Source: Phycisphaerae bacterium (GTDB lineage Bacteria; Planctomycetota; Phycisphaerae; JAJVII01). Taken from it: a stretch of 64,000 bases of DNA. The notes below the pieces were generated by a model. The model searched no databases. It saw only the letters and a program-made list of their open reading frames with translations, and had not been told where the DNA came from. Numbering within the stretch: the stretch's first letter is position 1; each line of letters begins with the position of its first letter. Below are positions 8,793 through 19,375 of the stretch, piece by piece. The stretch is from assembly GCA_022072085.1 (NCBI GenBank), contig JAJVII010000037.1, positions 44,647-108,646 on the forward strand. Reading direction: 5' to 3'. The position numbers were made by a program, and so were the translations under genes.

Positions 8793-9935
8793 ATGGATTT
8801 CCAGCTCTCCGAGGAGCACACGCTGCTCCAGCAGACGGTGGAGGAATTCGCGCGCAACGAGGTCGCCCCCGGCGCGACCGCACGCGATCAGAACCACGAG
8901 TTTCCCAGGGAGATCGTCGCCAAGATGGGCGAGTTGGGGCTGATGGGCGCGACCGTCAGCGAGGAATTCGGCGGCGCCGGCATGGACTCGCTGGCCAGTT
9001 GCATCGTCGTCGAGGAACTCAGCCGGGCTGACGCGGCGGTCGGCGTGATCCTGTCGGCCCACCTGAGCCTCTGCATCGAGGTGATCCAGCACTACGGCAC
9101 CGATGCCCAGAAGCAGAAGTATCTGCCCAAAGTGGCGGCCGGCCAGTGCCTGGGCGCCTACAGCCTCAGCGAAGCCGGCGCCGGCTCGGACCCGGCGAGC
9201 CTGACCTGCCGGGCCGAGCCCGACGGCGATGGCTGGGTCATCAACGGCACCAAGATGTGGGTGACCAATGGACGCGAAGCCGACGTGATCCTCGTCTTCG
9301 TCGTCACCGACTCCGACGACCCGCGGCACCGCATCTCGGCGCTGCTGGTCGACAAGGGCACGCCGGGCATGACCATCGGCAAGCTGGAAAAGAAGCTGGG
9401 CATCCGCTCGACCAGCACCGCGGAACTGGTCTTCGAGAACTGCCGCGTGCCGGGCGACGCCCTGCTGGGCGAGCGCGGGCACGGGCTGCGGGCCGCCCTG
9501 ACGGGGCTGGACAGCGGGCGGCTGGGCATCGCCGCCCAGGCGGTGGGTATTGGCCAGGCGGCCCTGGACGCTGCGGTCGCCTACGCCCGCGAGCGCAAGC
9601 AGTTCGGCAAGCCGATCGCGGAGTTCCAGGCGATCCAGTGGATGCTGGCTGACAGCGCGACGGAGCTGGAGGCCGCCCGCCTGCTGATGTACAAGGGCGC
9701 CTATCTCAAGACCCACGGCGGCAACCACGTGAAGCTTTCGTCGATGGCCAAGCTCTACGCATCCGAGACGGCTTCGCGGATCGCGAACCGGGCGGTTCAG
9801 ATTCACGGCGGCTCGGGCTACACCGAGGATTACCCGGTGGAACGTTATCTGCGCGACGCGAAGATCACGGAAATCTACGAGGGAACCTCCGAAATCCAGC
9901 GGCTGGTCATCGCCCGGCAGTTGCTCAAAGGCTAG
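8793..9935 (+). CDS. Acyl-CoA dehydrogenase (short-chain type)
   Basis: The 380-residue flavoprotein matches family length. It oxidises acyl-CoA to enoyl-CoA and passes electrons to ETF. Signatures are LSEAGAGSDPASL, VINGTKMWVTNG, the flavin-binding QAVGIGQAALDAAVAYARER, and IHGGSGYTEDYPVERYLRDA. The catalytic glutamate sits in IYEGTSEIQR, the position used by short- and medium-chain enzymes. As the first gene of the cluster containing thiolase, hydratase, ETF and the B12 mutase, it most likely acts on butyryl-CoA or a branched short acyl-CoA. The exact substrate is inferred from context. Confidence 0.93.
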   Translation: MDFQLSEEHTLLQQTVEEFARNEVAPGATARDQNHEFPREIVAKMGELGLMGATVSEEFGGAGMDSLASCIVVEELSRADAAVGVILSAHLSLCIEVIQHYGTDAQKQKYLPKVAAGQCLGAYSLSEAGAGSDPASLTCRAEPDGDGWVINGTKMWVTNGREADVILVFVVTDSDDPRHRISALLVDKGTPGMTIGKLEKKLGIRSTSTAELVFENCRVPGDALLGERGHGLRAALTGLDSGRLGIAAQAVGIGQAALDAAVAYARERKQFGKPIAEFQAIQWMLADSATELEAARLLMYKGAYLKTHGGNHVKLSSMAKLYASETASRIANRAVQIHGGSGYTEDYPVERYLRDAKITEIYEGTSEIQRLVIARQLLKG

Positions 9936-10012
9936 GCTCACTTCCGCGGCATTCCGGGTAGACTGGATGGCGGCATCCCGACGCCGCCCCAGCCCGGGCA
10001 ATGGAGCCACGC

Positions 10013-11137
10013 ATGATCCGCACATCGACCGCCGCCGTGATCCTCGCAGCGATCTGCGCCGCCGCAGCCGCCCCGGCCGTCGCCCAGCCGACCGACACGC
10101 TCACGCCCCAGGAACTGCGCCAGCTCATCGACGACTACAAGATGATGAAGCTCCAGTTCGAGACGCTCAAGACCCACGTCCAGAACCAGCGCGAGCGGCT
10201 GGACGCCCTGGAGCGTGAGAACGAGAGACTGCGCGAGGCCCTGACCCGCCGCGGCGTGGACGTGGAGGAACTGCTCGCCCCGCCGACAACGACGCAGCCG
10301 GCGGTGACCGCGGACATGCTGATCTTCGAGTCGCCCGAGTCCGTTGCCCAGTGGATCCGCGACAACTACTCCGCCCGCATCCGCGACGACATGACGCGGC
10401 TTCAGCGCGAGTCGGCCCAGAAGGATTTCGACCTCTGGCTGGACAGCGCCGACCTGCTCGTTCACGAGGTGGACTGGATCCTCCGCGTCGACGATGCCTG
10501 GCGGGCCGAGCCCGGCGACGCGACCCCGCTGAGCTACTCACAGGACCGCCAGACGCTCGCGCCGGCGATGGAAGAGCCCGGCCGATGCATGACGCGCCTG
10601 GAGATGGCCGAGATGCAGGTGCGCCGCCTCAAGGCCCGGCAGCAGGACCTCCAGGGTTTCTACAAGCAGCGCGTCGACGAAATGAACAAGGCTGCCGGCT
10701 CGCGAAAGGGACCGGCTGAGGAACGCATGAAGTCGGCCTACGCCGACCTGATCGAGGTGAACGCCGCTCTGCGCAAGGCCGAGGGCGCCTATGATACGAA
10801 GCTGCGCATCGCCCGGCAGACCGGCACGACCACGCAGCCCGACGACAAGGGCTACGACATCCGGATCCGCGGGTGGGGCGCCCGCGACCGCAACGTCGAG
10901 CTGACCGTCTTCTGCCACGAGAAGTTCGCCGACCGGTTGATGGCTGCCCCCAAGGGGTCGCTCATCAAGGTGCGCGGCTGCCTGACGGACATTGCCGTGG
11001 GCGAGCGCGTGGCGTCGGTCGGACTGCGGATGGATCAGGTGCAGGTGCTGGCGGTGAACGTGCAGTCGCCGCCTCCGCCGCCGGCGGTTCCGCTGCCCCA
11101 GATCAAGCGGCCCGAAGACGACGCGCCGCCGGAATGA
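10013..11137 (+). CDS. Exported coiled-coil protein of unknown function
   Basis: This 374-residue secreted protein starts at ATG 10013 with a clear signal peptide (MIRTSTAAVILAAICAAAAA, then AVAQ). Residues about 30-85 form a charged coiled coil, followed by a PTTTQP linker. The second half is helical with KARQQDLQGFYKQRVDEMNK. The C-terminal domain (about 290-345) reads DIRIRGWGARDRNVELTVF and ends in a proline-rich tail. I do not recognise a family. It sits between the dehydrogenase and thiolase genes on the same strand, with 77 and 57 base gaps, but looks unrelated to acyl-CoA chemistry. Confidence 0.7.
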   Translation: MIRTSTAAVILAAICAAAAAPAVAQPTDTLTPQELRQLIDDYKMMKLQFETLKTHVQNQRERLDALERENERLREALTRRGVDVEELLAPPTTTQPAVTADMLIFESPESVAQWIRDNYSARIRDDMTRLQRESAQKDFDLWLDSADLLVHEVDWILRVDDAWRAEPGDATPLSYSQDRQTLAPAMEEPGRCMTRLEMAEMQVRRLKARQQDLQGFYKQRVDEMNKAAGSRKGPAEERMKSAYADLIEVNAALRKAEGAYDTKLRIARQTGTTTQPDDKGYDIRIRGWGARDRNVELTVFCHEKFADRLMAAPKGSLIKVRGCLTDIAVGERVASVGLRMDQVQVLAVNVQSPPPPPAVPLPQIKRPEDDAPPE

Positions 11138-11194
11138 ACCCGGGCGCCGCTGGTGTTGCGGCCCCGGCCACAAGCACAAGTCAGGAGAAGCGCG

Positions 11195-12379
11195 ATGAGC
11201 GACGTGGTGATCCTGTCGGCTGTCCGGACGCCCATCGGCCGATTTCTCGGCGGCCTGTCGCCGTTGACGGCGCCGGAGCTGGGCGCCCGGGCGGCGGCTG
11301 AGGCGGTCGCCCGCGCGGGCGTCACGGCGGCTGACGTGCAGGAGGCGATCTTCGGCAATGTCGTGTCGGCCGGCCTGGGCCAGGCGCCGGCGCGGCAGGC
11401 GGCCCTGGGCGCGGGGCTGCCCGAGACGATCCCGGCCTACGCGGTGAACAAGGTCTGCGGCAGCGGGCTCAAGGCCGTGATGCTCGCGGCCCAGGCGATC
11501 CGCGCCGGCGACGCGTCGCTGGTGCTGGCCGGCGGCATGGAGTCGATGAGCCGGGCGCCGTTCCTGGTGCGCGGCCTGCGCGACGGCGTGAAGTTCGGCG
11601 ACCAGGAACTCTCCGACGCGCTGATCCACGACGGCCTGCGTTGCGCGTTCGAGAGATGGCACATGGGCTGCGCCGCCGACTACATCGCCGCCCAGCGCGG
11701 CGTCTCGCGGGCCGATCAGGACCGCTTCGCCCTCCAGAGCCAACAACGGGCGGCCGCCGCAACTGCCGCCGGCCGATTCGCCGACGAGATCGTCCCCGTC
11801 CGGATCGCCGGCCGAAAGGGCGACGTGGTTGTCGACGCCGACGAGTCCATCCGCGCCGACAGCACGCTGGAAACGCTGGGCAAGCTCAAGCCCGTCTTCG
11901 GCAAGGAGGGCACGGTCACCGCGGGCAACGCCAGCGGGCTCAGCGACGGGGCGGCTGCGCTGATGGTGGCGTCGGCGGATCGAGCGGCGCAGCTCGGTGC
12001 CAAGCCGCTGGCCAGGGTGATCGCCTACGCGACCAGCGGCGTGGCCCCGAAGGAAATATTCATCGCCCCGGTCTCGGCGGTGCGGATGGTCTGCGAGAAG
12101 GGAGCCGTCGCCGTCGGCGACATCGACCTGTTCGAGCTGAATGAGGCGTTCGCCGCCCAGATGCTGGCCTGCTCTAACGAGCTGAAGCTGGACGAGGAGA
12201 AAGTGAACGTGAACGGCGGGGCGATTGCCCTGGGCCACCCTATCGGCGCGTCGGGCGCACGGGTGCTGGCGACGCTGCTGCACGAGCTGCGGCGGCGAGG
12301 CGGCGGCCTGGGCCTCGCGTCGCTCTGCCTGGGCGGCGGCAATGCCGTGGCGATGATCGTGGAAGTGATCAACAATTGA
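11195..12379 (+). CDS. Acetyl-CoA C-acetyltransferase (thiolase)
   Basis: The 394-residue thiolase has the nucleophilic Cys in [23 protein letters not shown], the [17 protein letters not shown] histidine motif and the second Cys in [10 protein letters not shown]. It cleaves acetoacetyl-CoA (or 3-ketoacyl-CoA) to acetyl-CoA, or runs the reverse condensation. AGGAG lies eight bases before the ATG at 11195. It is followed after 32 bases by the 3-hydroxyacyl-CoA dehydrogenase gene, an arrangement typical of butyrate-type oxidation clusters. Confidence 0.95.
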   Translation: MSDVVILSAVRTPIGRFLGGLSPLTAPELGARAAAEAVARAGVTAADVQEAIFGNVVSAGLGQAPARQAALGAGLPETIPAYAVNKVCGSGLKAVMLAAQAIRAGDASLVLAGGMESMSRAPFLVRGLRDGVKFGDQELSDALIHDGLRCAFERWHMGCAADYIAAQRGVSRADQDRFALQSQQRAAAATAAGRFADEIVPVRIAGRKGDVVVDADESIRADSTLETLGKLKPVFGKEGTVTAGNASGLSDGAAALMVASADRAAQLGAKPLARVIAYATSGVAPKEIFIAPVSAVRMVCEKGAVAVGDIDLFELNEAFAAQMLACSNELKLDEEKVNVNGGAIALGHPIGASGARVLATLLHELRRRGGGLGLASLCLGGGNAVAMIVEVINN

Positions 12380-12411
12380 GAGATGCCGCTACATGGCGCG
12401 GGAGGACAACG

Positions 12412-13272
12412 GTGAGCCAGATCAATCTGATTGGCGTGGTCGGGGCCGGAACGATGGGCGCAGGAATTGCGCAGGTGGCGGGCATGGCCGGCATCGACGT
12501 GCTGCTGGTCGACACGAACGCGGCTGCGCTGCCCAAGGCGGTCAAGCGAATCCACAGCGATCTGGACAAGGGCGTCGAGAAACAGAAGGTTACGCCTGAG
12601 GTCGCGCGGGTGGCCAAGGAGAAGGTGAAGACCTCTTCCAGGGTGGATGAGTTGAGAGGGTTCGATTTCGTCGTCGAGGCGATCGTCGAGGACCGGGCTG
12701 CAAAGAAGACGCTCTACAGCCAGTTGGCCGACATTCTTGGCCCACGGGCCATCGTGGCCAGCAACACCAGTTCAATTTCCATCACGGAACTGGCGTCCGC
12801 CACACGGAACCCCGGCTCTTTCATCGGCATGCACTTCTTCAACCCAGTCCCGCGCATGAAGCTCGTCGAGGTGGTCCGCGGCGTGCAGACCAGCGACGCG
12901 ACCGAGGCGGTCACGCTTGCTCTGGCCCAGCGGATGGACAAGACGCCGGTCCGCGTGAACGACTGGCCCGGCTTCGTGGCCAACCGCATCCTGATGCCAA
13001 TGATCAATGAGGCCGCCTTCGCGTTGAGCGAGGGCGTCGCCGACCCCGAGTCCATCGACCAGGTGATGAAGCTCGGCTGCAACTTCCCGATGGGCCCGCT
13101 GGAACTGGCCGACCTGATCGGTTTGGACGTTTGCCTGAACATCATGGAGGTCCTGCACGCCGACCTGGGCGACTCGAAGTACCGCCCGTGTCCGCTGCTG
13201 CGCAACCTGGTGCGGGCCGGGCGTCTGGGCCGAAAGGCCGGCGTGGGCTTTCATGACTACAGCGAGAAGTAG
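12412..13272 (+). CDS. 3-hydroxybutyryl-CoA dehydrogenase
   Basis: The 286-residue NAD(P)-dependent enzyme converts 3-hydroxyacyl-CoA to 3-ketoacyl-CoA. The Rossmann motif [15 protein letters not shown] is at the N-terminus. [12 protein letters not shown] and [17 protein letters not shown] contain the conserved Ser and catalytic His region, and the C-terminal helical domain has [17 protein letters not shown]. The start is GTG at 12412, chosen because GGAGG lies seven bases before it and the protein then begins MSQINLIG as homologues do. The length is that of the short Hbd type, without a fused hydratase. Confidence 0.94.
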   Translation: MSQINLIGVVGAGTMGAGIAQVAGMAGIDVLLVDTNAAALPKAVKRIHSDLDKGVEKQKVTPEVARVAKEKVKTSSRVDELRGFDFVVEAIVEDRAAKKTLYSQLADILGPRAIVASNTSSISITELASATRNPGSFIGMHFFNPVPRMKLVEVVRGVQTSDATEAVTLALAQRMDKTPVRVNDWPGFVANRILMPMINEAAFALSEGVADPESIDQVMKLGCNFPMGPLELADLIGLDVCLNIMEVLHADLGDSKYRPCPLLRNLVRAGRLGRKAGVGFHDYSEK

Positions 13273-13356
13273 GCGGCTGCCCGGCTGCTGCCTGCGAAGC
13301 CGGGCTTGCCCCTTGTCATCGTCCGGGATAGACGGTAAATCATTGCACCGGAGCGA

Positions 13357-13386
13357 TTGGAAGAATCCAGGCGGACGGGCTAACAT
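13357..13386 (+). promoter_or_regulatory. Possible internal promoter before the enoyl-CoA hydratase gene
   Basis: TTGGAA (13357-13362) and TAACAT (13381-13386) are 18 bases apart in the 134-base gap before the hydratase gene, whose ATG is 20 bases downstream. Both boxes are imperfect. It would give the mutase and ETF genes a second promoter. Confidence 0.35.
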
Positions 13387-13406
13387 TTTGCAGGCCAGAG
13401 TGTGCC

Positions 13407-14183
13407 ATGGCTACAACAGTTGAAACGACAATCGACGGGGCCGTTGCCCACCTGCGCTTCGCCGGCGAAGGCAAGGCCAACGTTCTTTCGCTCAAGACAT
13501 TCGACCTGCTGGCTGCCGCGATGGACGATCTCTGCCGGCGGCCCGAGGTGCGCGTCTGGATTCTGACCGGCGCGGGCAAGACGTTCCTGGCCGGCGCCGA
13601 CATCAAAGAACTCGCGGCGTTGGACTGCCGAGGCGCTCGCGACCTGGGCCGACGCGGCAACGAGGTGCTCAGCCGACTGGCTGACGCCCCAGCGGCGACG
13701 ATCGCTGCGATCAATGGCGCGGCCCTGGGCGGTGGGTGCGAACTGGCGCTGGCGTGCGACCTGCGGGTGATGGTCGAGGGGGCGAAGATCGGCCTGCCCG
13801 AGACCGGCCTGGGGGTGATCCCCGGCTGGGGCGGGACGCAGCGGCTGGCCAGGCTGATCGGCGCCGGGCGGGCCAAGGCGATGATCCTGACCGCCGACCT
13901 GCTGGAGGCCGACCGGGCCGTGGCGATCGGCCTGGTCAACCAGGCGGCCAAGCCGGAGGAACTGGACGCGGTGACCCGGGCGCTGGCCGACCGGATCGTC
14001 GGCCTGGGGCCCAAGGCGGTCGTGGCGGCCAAGCAGGCGATCACCCGCGGTCTGGCCGGCGACCTGGAGGGCGGCCTGCGGATCGAGACGGAGTTGTTCG
14101 GGCAGTGCTTCGAGCCGGACGGAGGCCAGGCCCGCGAGGGGCTGACGGCGTTCCTGGAAAAGCGAAAACCGAACTGGTCATAG
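13407..14183 (+). CDS. Enoyl-CoA hydratase (crotonase family)
   Basis: The 258-residue crotonase has the oxyanion-hole segments FLAGADIKELA and INGAALGGGCELALACDLRV. Both catalytic glutamates are present, in GGGCELALACD and in LPETGLGVIPGWGGTQRL. It hydrates 2-enoyl-CoA such as crotonyl-CoA. The gene is followed after 12 bases by the B12 mutase large-subunit gene, tight enough for co-translation, which supports a shared short-chain pathway. Confidence 0.93.
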   Translation: MATTVETTIDGAVAHLRFAGEGKANVLSLKTFDLLAAAMDDLCRRPEVRVWILTGAGKTFLAGADIKELAALDCRGARDLGRRGNEVLSRLADAPAATIAAINGAALGGGCELALACDLRVMVEGAKIGLPETGLGVIPGWGGTQRLARLIGAGRAKAMILTADLLEADRAVAIGLVNQAAKPEELDAVTRALADRIVGLGPKAVVAAKQAITRGLAGDLEGGLRIETELFGQCFEPDGGQAREGLTAFLEKRKPNWS

Positions 14184-14195
14184 GATAAGCGGTCC

Positions 14196-15851
<1,656 letters not shown>

Positions 15852-15907
15852 CGCGGGGGACACAGGCGCCGGTCGGCGCCGGGCAGCAAGGAGACCCGCA
15901 AGGGCAC

Positions 15908-16369
15908 ATGAGCGAAAAGAGTGACGCGACTGTGGCAACGGAATCGACGGGCCGGACCCCCGCGGGCGGGCGCATCCGCGTCATGCTGGCCAAGGTGGGG
16001 CTGGACGGTCACGACCGGGGGGTGAAGGTCGTCGCCCGCGTCCTGCGCGACGCCGGCATGGAGGTCATCTACACCGGCATGTGGCAGTCGCCGCAGTCGG
16101 TGGTCCGCTCGGCTATCCAGGAGGACGTCGCCGTGCTGGGCCTGTCGTTCCTTTCCGGGTCGCACACGGCGCTGATGCCGCGCGTGTTCGAGGAACTGTC
16201 GGTCGCCGGCGCCTCCGGCGAGATCGCGGTCATCGTCGGCGGCATCATCCCCAAGGACGACTACCAGACGCTGCTGGACATGGGCGTCGCTCGCGTCTTC
16301 GGGCCGGGCAGTCCCCTCCGCGAGATTGTTGATTTCATACGCCAGCGCGCCGGCCGCCGGAGCCGGTGA
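15908..16369 (+). CDS. icmB: B12-binding small subunit of the acyl-CoA mutase
   Basis: The 153-residue cobalamin domain has an N-terminal extension of about 25 residues. It carries the base-off B12 motif GLDGHDRG (DxHxxG, with the His that ligates cobalt), then LSFLSGSH and VGGIIPKDDY. It completes the active mutase with the large subunit encoded 56 bases upstream. Separate large and small subunits are the arrangement of Streptomyces IcmA/IcmB rather than of fused methylmalonyl-CoA mutases. Confidence 0.9.
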   Translation: MSEKSDATVATESTGRTPAGGRIRVMLAKVGLDGHDRGVKVVARVLRDAGMEVIYTGMWQSPQSVVRSAIQEDVAVLGLSFLSGSHTALMPRVFEELSVAGASGEIAVIVGGIIPKDDYQTLLDMGVARVFGPGSPLREIVDFIRQRAGRRSR

Positions 16370-16448
16370 CCCGCGGCGGCTGCGACTCGGCAGGCCTGAC
16401 CGACCGGACGGCATCGTGACTCCGCCTTACTTTGATGATAGACACCGC

Positions 16449-17432
16449 ATGGCCTTCTCAAACGACGATCTGAAGTTGGTCGAGCGATTCAAGGCGGGCG
16501 ACAGGCGGGCCCTGGCCAGGCTGATTACCCTGCTGGACAATCATCCCGATTCCCGTGATCTGCTGGAGCGGCTGGCCCCGCCGGCCCCGGGCGGCGCGGT
16601 CATCGGCATCACCGGCGCCCCGGGCGTCGGCAAGAGCACGCTGCTGGGCGGGCTGATCGCCGGGCTGCGCCGCCGCAACCACCGGGTCGCCGTGCTGGCG
16701 GTCGATCCCGAGAGCCCGATCACCGGCGGGGCGCTGCTGGGCGACCGGCTGCGCATGGCCCGCGTTGCGGCCGCCGACGAGGACATCTTCATCCGATCGC
16801 TGTCCAGTCGCGGCGTCGCCGGCGGGCTGTCGGCTTCGGTCCACGCGATCTCCCAGTTGCTCCTGCGATTCGGCTACGACCGCGTGCTGGTCGAGACCAT
16901 CGGCGTCGGGCAGGCCGAGATGGCCGTCCTCCGCGTCGCCGAGGTCGTCGTGCTCATGGTCATGCCCGGAACCGGCGACGAGGTGCAGTGGGAGAAGGCC
17001 GGCCTGATCGAGGTCGCCCACCTGATTGTCATCAACAAGGCCGACCATCCCGGCGTCGAGCGGCTGGAGCAGGAGCTGATCGACGCCCTGAGCGCCGGTC
17101 AGGAATCGCGCGTGCCGCCGATCCTGCGCACCGTTGCGTCGCGCGACGAGGGCGTCGACGCCGTGATCGACAACCTGGAGGAGATCGTCTCGCGCCGCCC
17201 CGGGCTCAATTGGCTCCAGATGCGGACGGAGATCCTCCAGGAGGCCGAGATGCTGCTGGGTCGGCGGCTGCGCGAGCTGGCCGACCAGGACGAATCGCTG
17301 GACGACCTGGCCCGGGCCGTCGCCCTGGGGCAGCGCGACATCTACGGTGCGACCGAGGAAACCCTGCGTCGCCTGCTGCCCCGGCTGGATTCGCAGGATC
17401 GCCCGGCCGTCCGATCGGTGACGAGGCAGTAG
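16449..17432 (+). CDS. meaB: MeaB/ArgK-type G-protein chaperone of the B12 mutase
   Basis: The 327-residue P-loop GTPase has Walker A GITGAPGVGKSTLLGGLI, the switch region VLAVDPESPITGGALLGDRLRM, the DxxG-equivalent VETIGVGQAE, and NKAD (G4). Proteins of this family load cobalamin into, and protect, the acyl-CoA mutase. It follows the small-subunit gene by 79 bases, so the mutase in this cluster is its obvious client. Confidence 0.92.
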   Translation: MAFSNDDLKLVERFKAGDRRALARLITLLDNHPDSRDLLERLAPPAPGGAVIGITGAPGVGKSTLLGGLIAGLRRRNHRVAVLAVDPESPITGGALLGDRLRMARVAAADEDIFIRSLSSRGVAGGLSASVHAISQLLLRFGYDRVLVETIGVGQAEMAVLRVAEVVVLMVMPGTGDEVQWEKAGLIEVAHLIVINKADHPGVERLEQELIDALSAGQESRVPPILRTVASRDEGVDAVIDNLEEIVSRRPGLNWLQMRTEILQEAEMLLGRRLRELADQDESLDDLARAVALGQRDIYGATEETLRRLLPRLDSQDRPAVRSVTRQ

Positions 17433-17472
17433 CGCGCCGGCCGATCGGCGGCCCTCAACGTGGAGTGCCCAA

Positions 17473-18267
17473 ATGAAGATCGTCACACTGGTCAAGCATG
17501 TGCCCGACTCGATGGCCAACATCCGCGTCAAGGCCGACGGCAGCGGCATCGAGAGCGACGGCGTGAAGTTCGGGCCCAACCCCTTCGACGAGTTCGCCGT
17601 CGAGCAGGCGTTGCGCATCCGCGAGGGCGGGGCCGCCGGCGAGATCGTCGTGCTCTGCCTGGGCCCGGACAAGGCGGCCGACACGATCCGCGCCGCCCTG
17701 GCGATGGGCGCCGACCGCGGCGTTCACCTGTGCGACGCGGCCTTCGTCGGCCAGGACGCGCTGGCGACCGCCCGCTGCCTGGCCGCCGCGATCGACCCGG
17801 ACACCGACTTGGTGCTGGCCGGCGAGCACGCGATCGACGACGGCCAGTCGCTCGTGCCGTCGATGGTGGCCGAGCTGCTGGGATGGGGGCAGGTGAACGG
17901 GGCGGTGGGGCTGGAGGTGGCCGCCGGTCCGCCGGTGAGAATCAAGGCCCGCCGGCGCATCGAGGGCGGCGAGGAGACGGTCGAGCTAGCCGGCCCTGCC
18001 GTGGTCACCTGCGAGAAGGGGCTGAACGAGCCGCGATACCCCTCGCTGCCGAACATGATGAAGGCCAAGCGCAAGGATATCCGCAAGCTGGCGGCCGCCG
18101 ATGTGAAGGTGGACGCCGGGCTGATCGGCCCATCGGGCAGCGGCGCCCGGACGGTGAAGCTGTTCGTCGCCGCCCGGGAGCGGAAGCGTCAAATGATAGC
18201 GGGCTCGGCCCAGGAGCAGGCAGCCGAACTGGTGCGGCTGCTTCGCGACCAGGCCGGCGCCATCTGA
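17473..18267 (+). CDS. etfB: Electron transfer flavoprotein beta subunit
   Basis: The product (264 residues) starts MKIVTLVKHVPDS and carries the conserved NPFDEFAVEQALR segment, LAGEHAIDDGQSLVP in the middle and YPSLPNMMKAKRKDIRKL toward the end. It binds AMP and with EtfA accepts electrons from acyl-CoA dehydrogenase. The ATG is preceded by a weak GGAG. It is followed by etfA after 58 bases. Confidence 0.95.
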   Translation: MKIVTLVKHVPDSMANIRVKADGSGIESDGVKFGPNPFDEFAVEQALRIREGGAAGEIVVLCLGPDKAADTIRAALAMGADRGVHLCDAAFVGQDALATARCLAAAIDPDTDLVLAGEHAIDDGQSLVPSMVAELLGWGQVNGAVGLEVAAGPPVRIKARRRIEGGEETVELAGPAVVTCEKGLNEPRYPSLPNMMKAKRKDIRKLAAADVKVDAGLIGPSGSGARTVKLFVAARERKRQMIAGSAQEQAAELVRLLRDQAGAI

Positions 18268-18325
18268 TCGGGGACCGGCAGCGGCGGGTGTTGCCGCGGC
18301 CGCTTGGGAATGGGAGGAATCGACC

Positions 18326-19309
18326 ATGCCGGACGTATTGGTGTTTGCCGAGCATCGCGAGGGGGAAACGGAAGTCAGCCGACCCGTGCTGCAACTGCTC
18401 GTCGGCGGGCGGGCGCTGGCCGGCGGCGGCAAAGTGACGGCGCTGCTGATCGCCGCTGAGCCGTCGGGACCGGCGGGGCAACTGCTTGCCTGCGGGGCCG
18501 ACCGCGTCCTGACCGTCAGCGACCCCCGGCTGGCGAAGTACTGTACGCTGGCCTATACGGCCGTCCTGGCCGCCGCGGCCAGGGCGACCGGCGCGACGCT
18601 GGTCATCGGCCCGACGACGACAATGACGCGCGACCTGTTCAGCCGGGCGGCGGCCCGGCTGGGCGCGGCTGCGGCCCACGGCTGCTCGGCGGCGAAGATC
18701 GAGAACGGCTGCCTGGTCGTCGAGCACCCGGTCTACACCGCCAAGGCGATGGCCGAGGTGGCGCTGGCCGCCGACCGGCCCAACCTGGTCACCTTTCGCA
18801 ACAACACGTTTGCCAACCCGACGCCGGGCGCCGGCGGCGGGATGGTCGAGCCGCTGGCCGTCGAGCTGACCGACGCCGATCTGGCCGGGCAGGTCAGCGA
18901 GGTGACGATGACCGGCCACGGCGAGGTGGAGTTGACGGCTGCCGACGTGGTCGTCAGCGGCGGGCGAAGCCTGAAGGAGTCGGCCAACTTCGCCATGCTG
19001 GCGGAACTGGCCGCCGTGCTGGGCGGGGCGGTGGGGGCCAGCCGGGCGGCCACCGACGGCGGCATGGCCCCGCACAGCCAGCAGGTCGGCCTGACCGGTA
19101 AGACGGTCTCGCCGCGGCTGTACATCGCCTGCGGCATCAGCGGCGCGGTGCAGCACCTGGCCGGGATGAAGGACTCGGGCACAATCGTCGCGATCAACAC
19201 GGACAAGGACGCCCCCATCTTCGAGGTGGCCGACTACGGCGTCGTCGGCGACCTGTTCCAGGTCGTCCCCGCGCTGACCGCGGCGCTGAAGTCGAAGTTG
19301 CAAAAGTAG
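18326..19309 (+). CDS. etfA: Electron transfer flavoprotein alpha subunit
   Basis: The product is 327 residues. The C-terminal FAD domain is complete: GGRSLKESANFAMLAELA, QQVGLTGKTVSPRLYIACGI, SGAVQHLAGMKDSGTIVAIN and DKDAPIFEVADYGVVGD. GGGAGGAA lies before the ATG. With EtfB it forms the soluble electron carrier between the dehydrogenase (8793) and the membrane oxidoreductase encoded next. There is no extra N-terminal ferredoxin domain of the kind seen in some bifurcating ETFs. Confidence 0.95.
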   Translation: MPDVLVFAEHREGETEVSRPVLQLLVGGRALAGGGKVTALLIAAEPSGPAGQLLACGADRVLTVSDPRLAKYCTLAYTAVLAAAARATGATLVIGPTTTMTRDLFSRAAARLGAAAAHGCSAAKIENGCLVVEHPVYTAKAMAEVALAADRPNLVTFRNNTFANPTPGAGGGMVEPLAVELTDADLAGQVSEVTMTGHGEVELTAADVVVSGGRSLKESANFAMLAELAAVLGGAVGASRAATDGGMAPHSQQVGLTGKTVSPRLYIACGISGAVQHLAGMKDSGTIVAINTDKDAPIFEVADYGVVGDLFQVVPALTAALKSKLQK

Positions 19310-19375
19310 AACGGCTGGCGTATACAGAGGCCATCCAGCCGCGTCGCCCGCGAGCGCGGCCCTGCCGTCGGAGCG

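Noticed and set aside
10538..12283. 581-codon minus frame over the thiolase gene
   Set aside because: Histidine/arginine-rich shadow of a clear thiolase.
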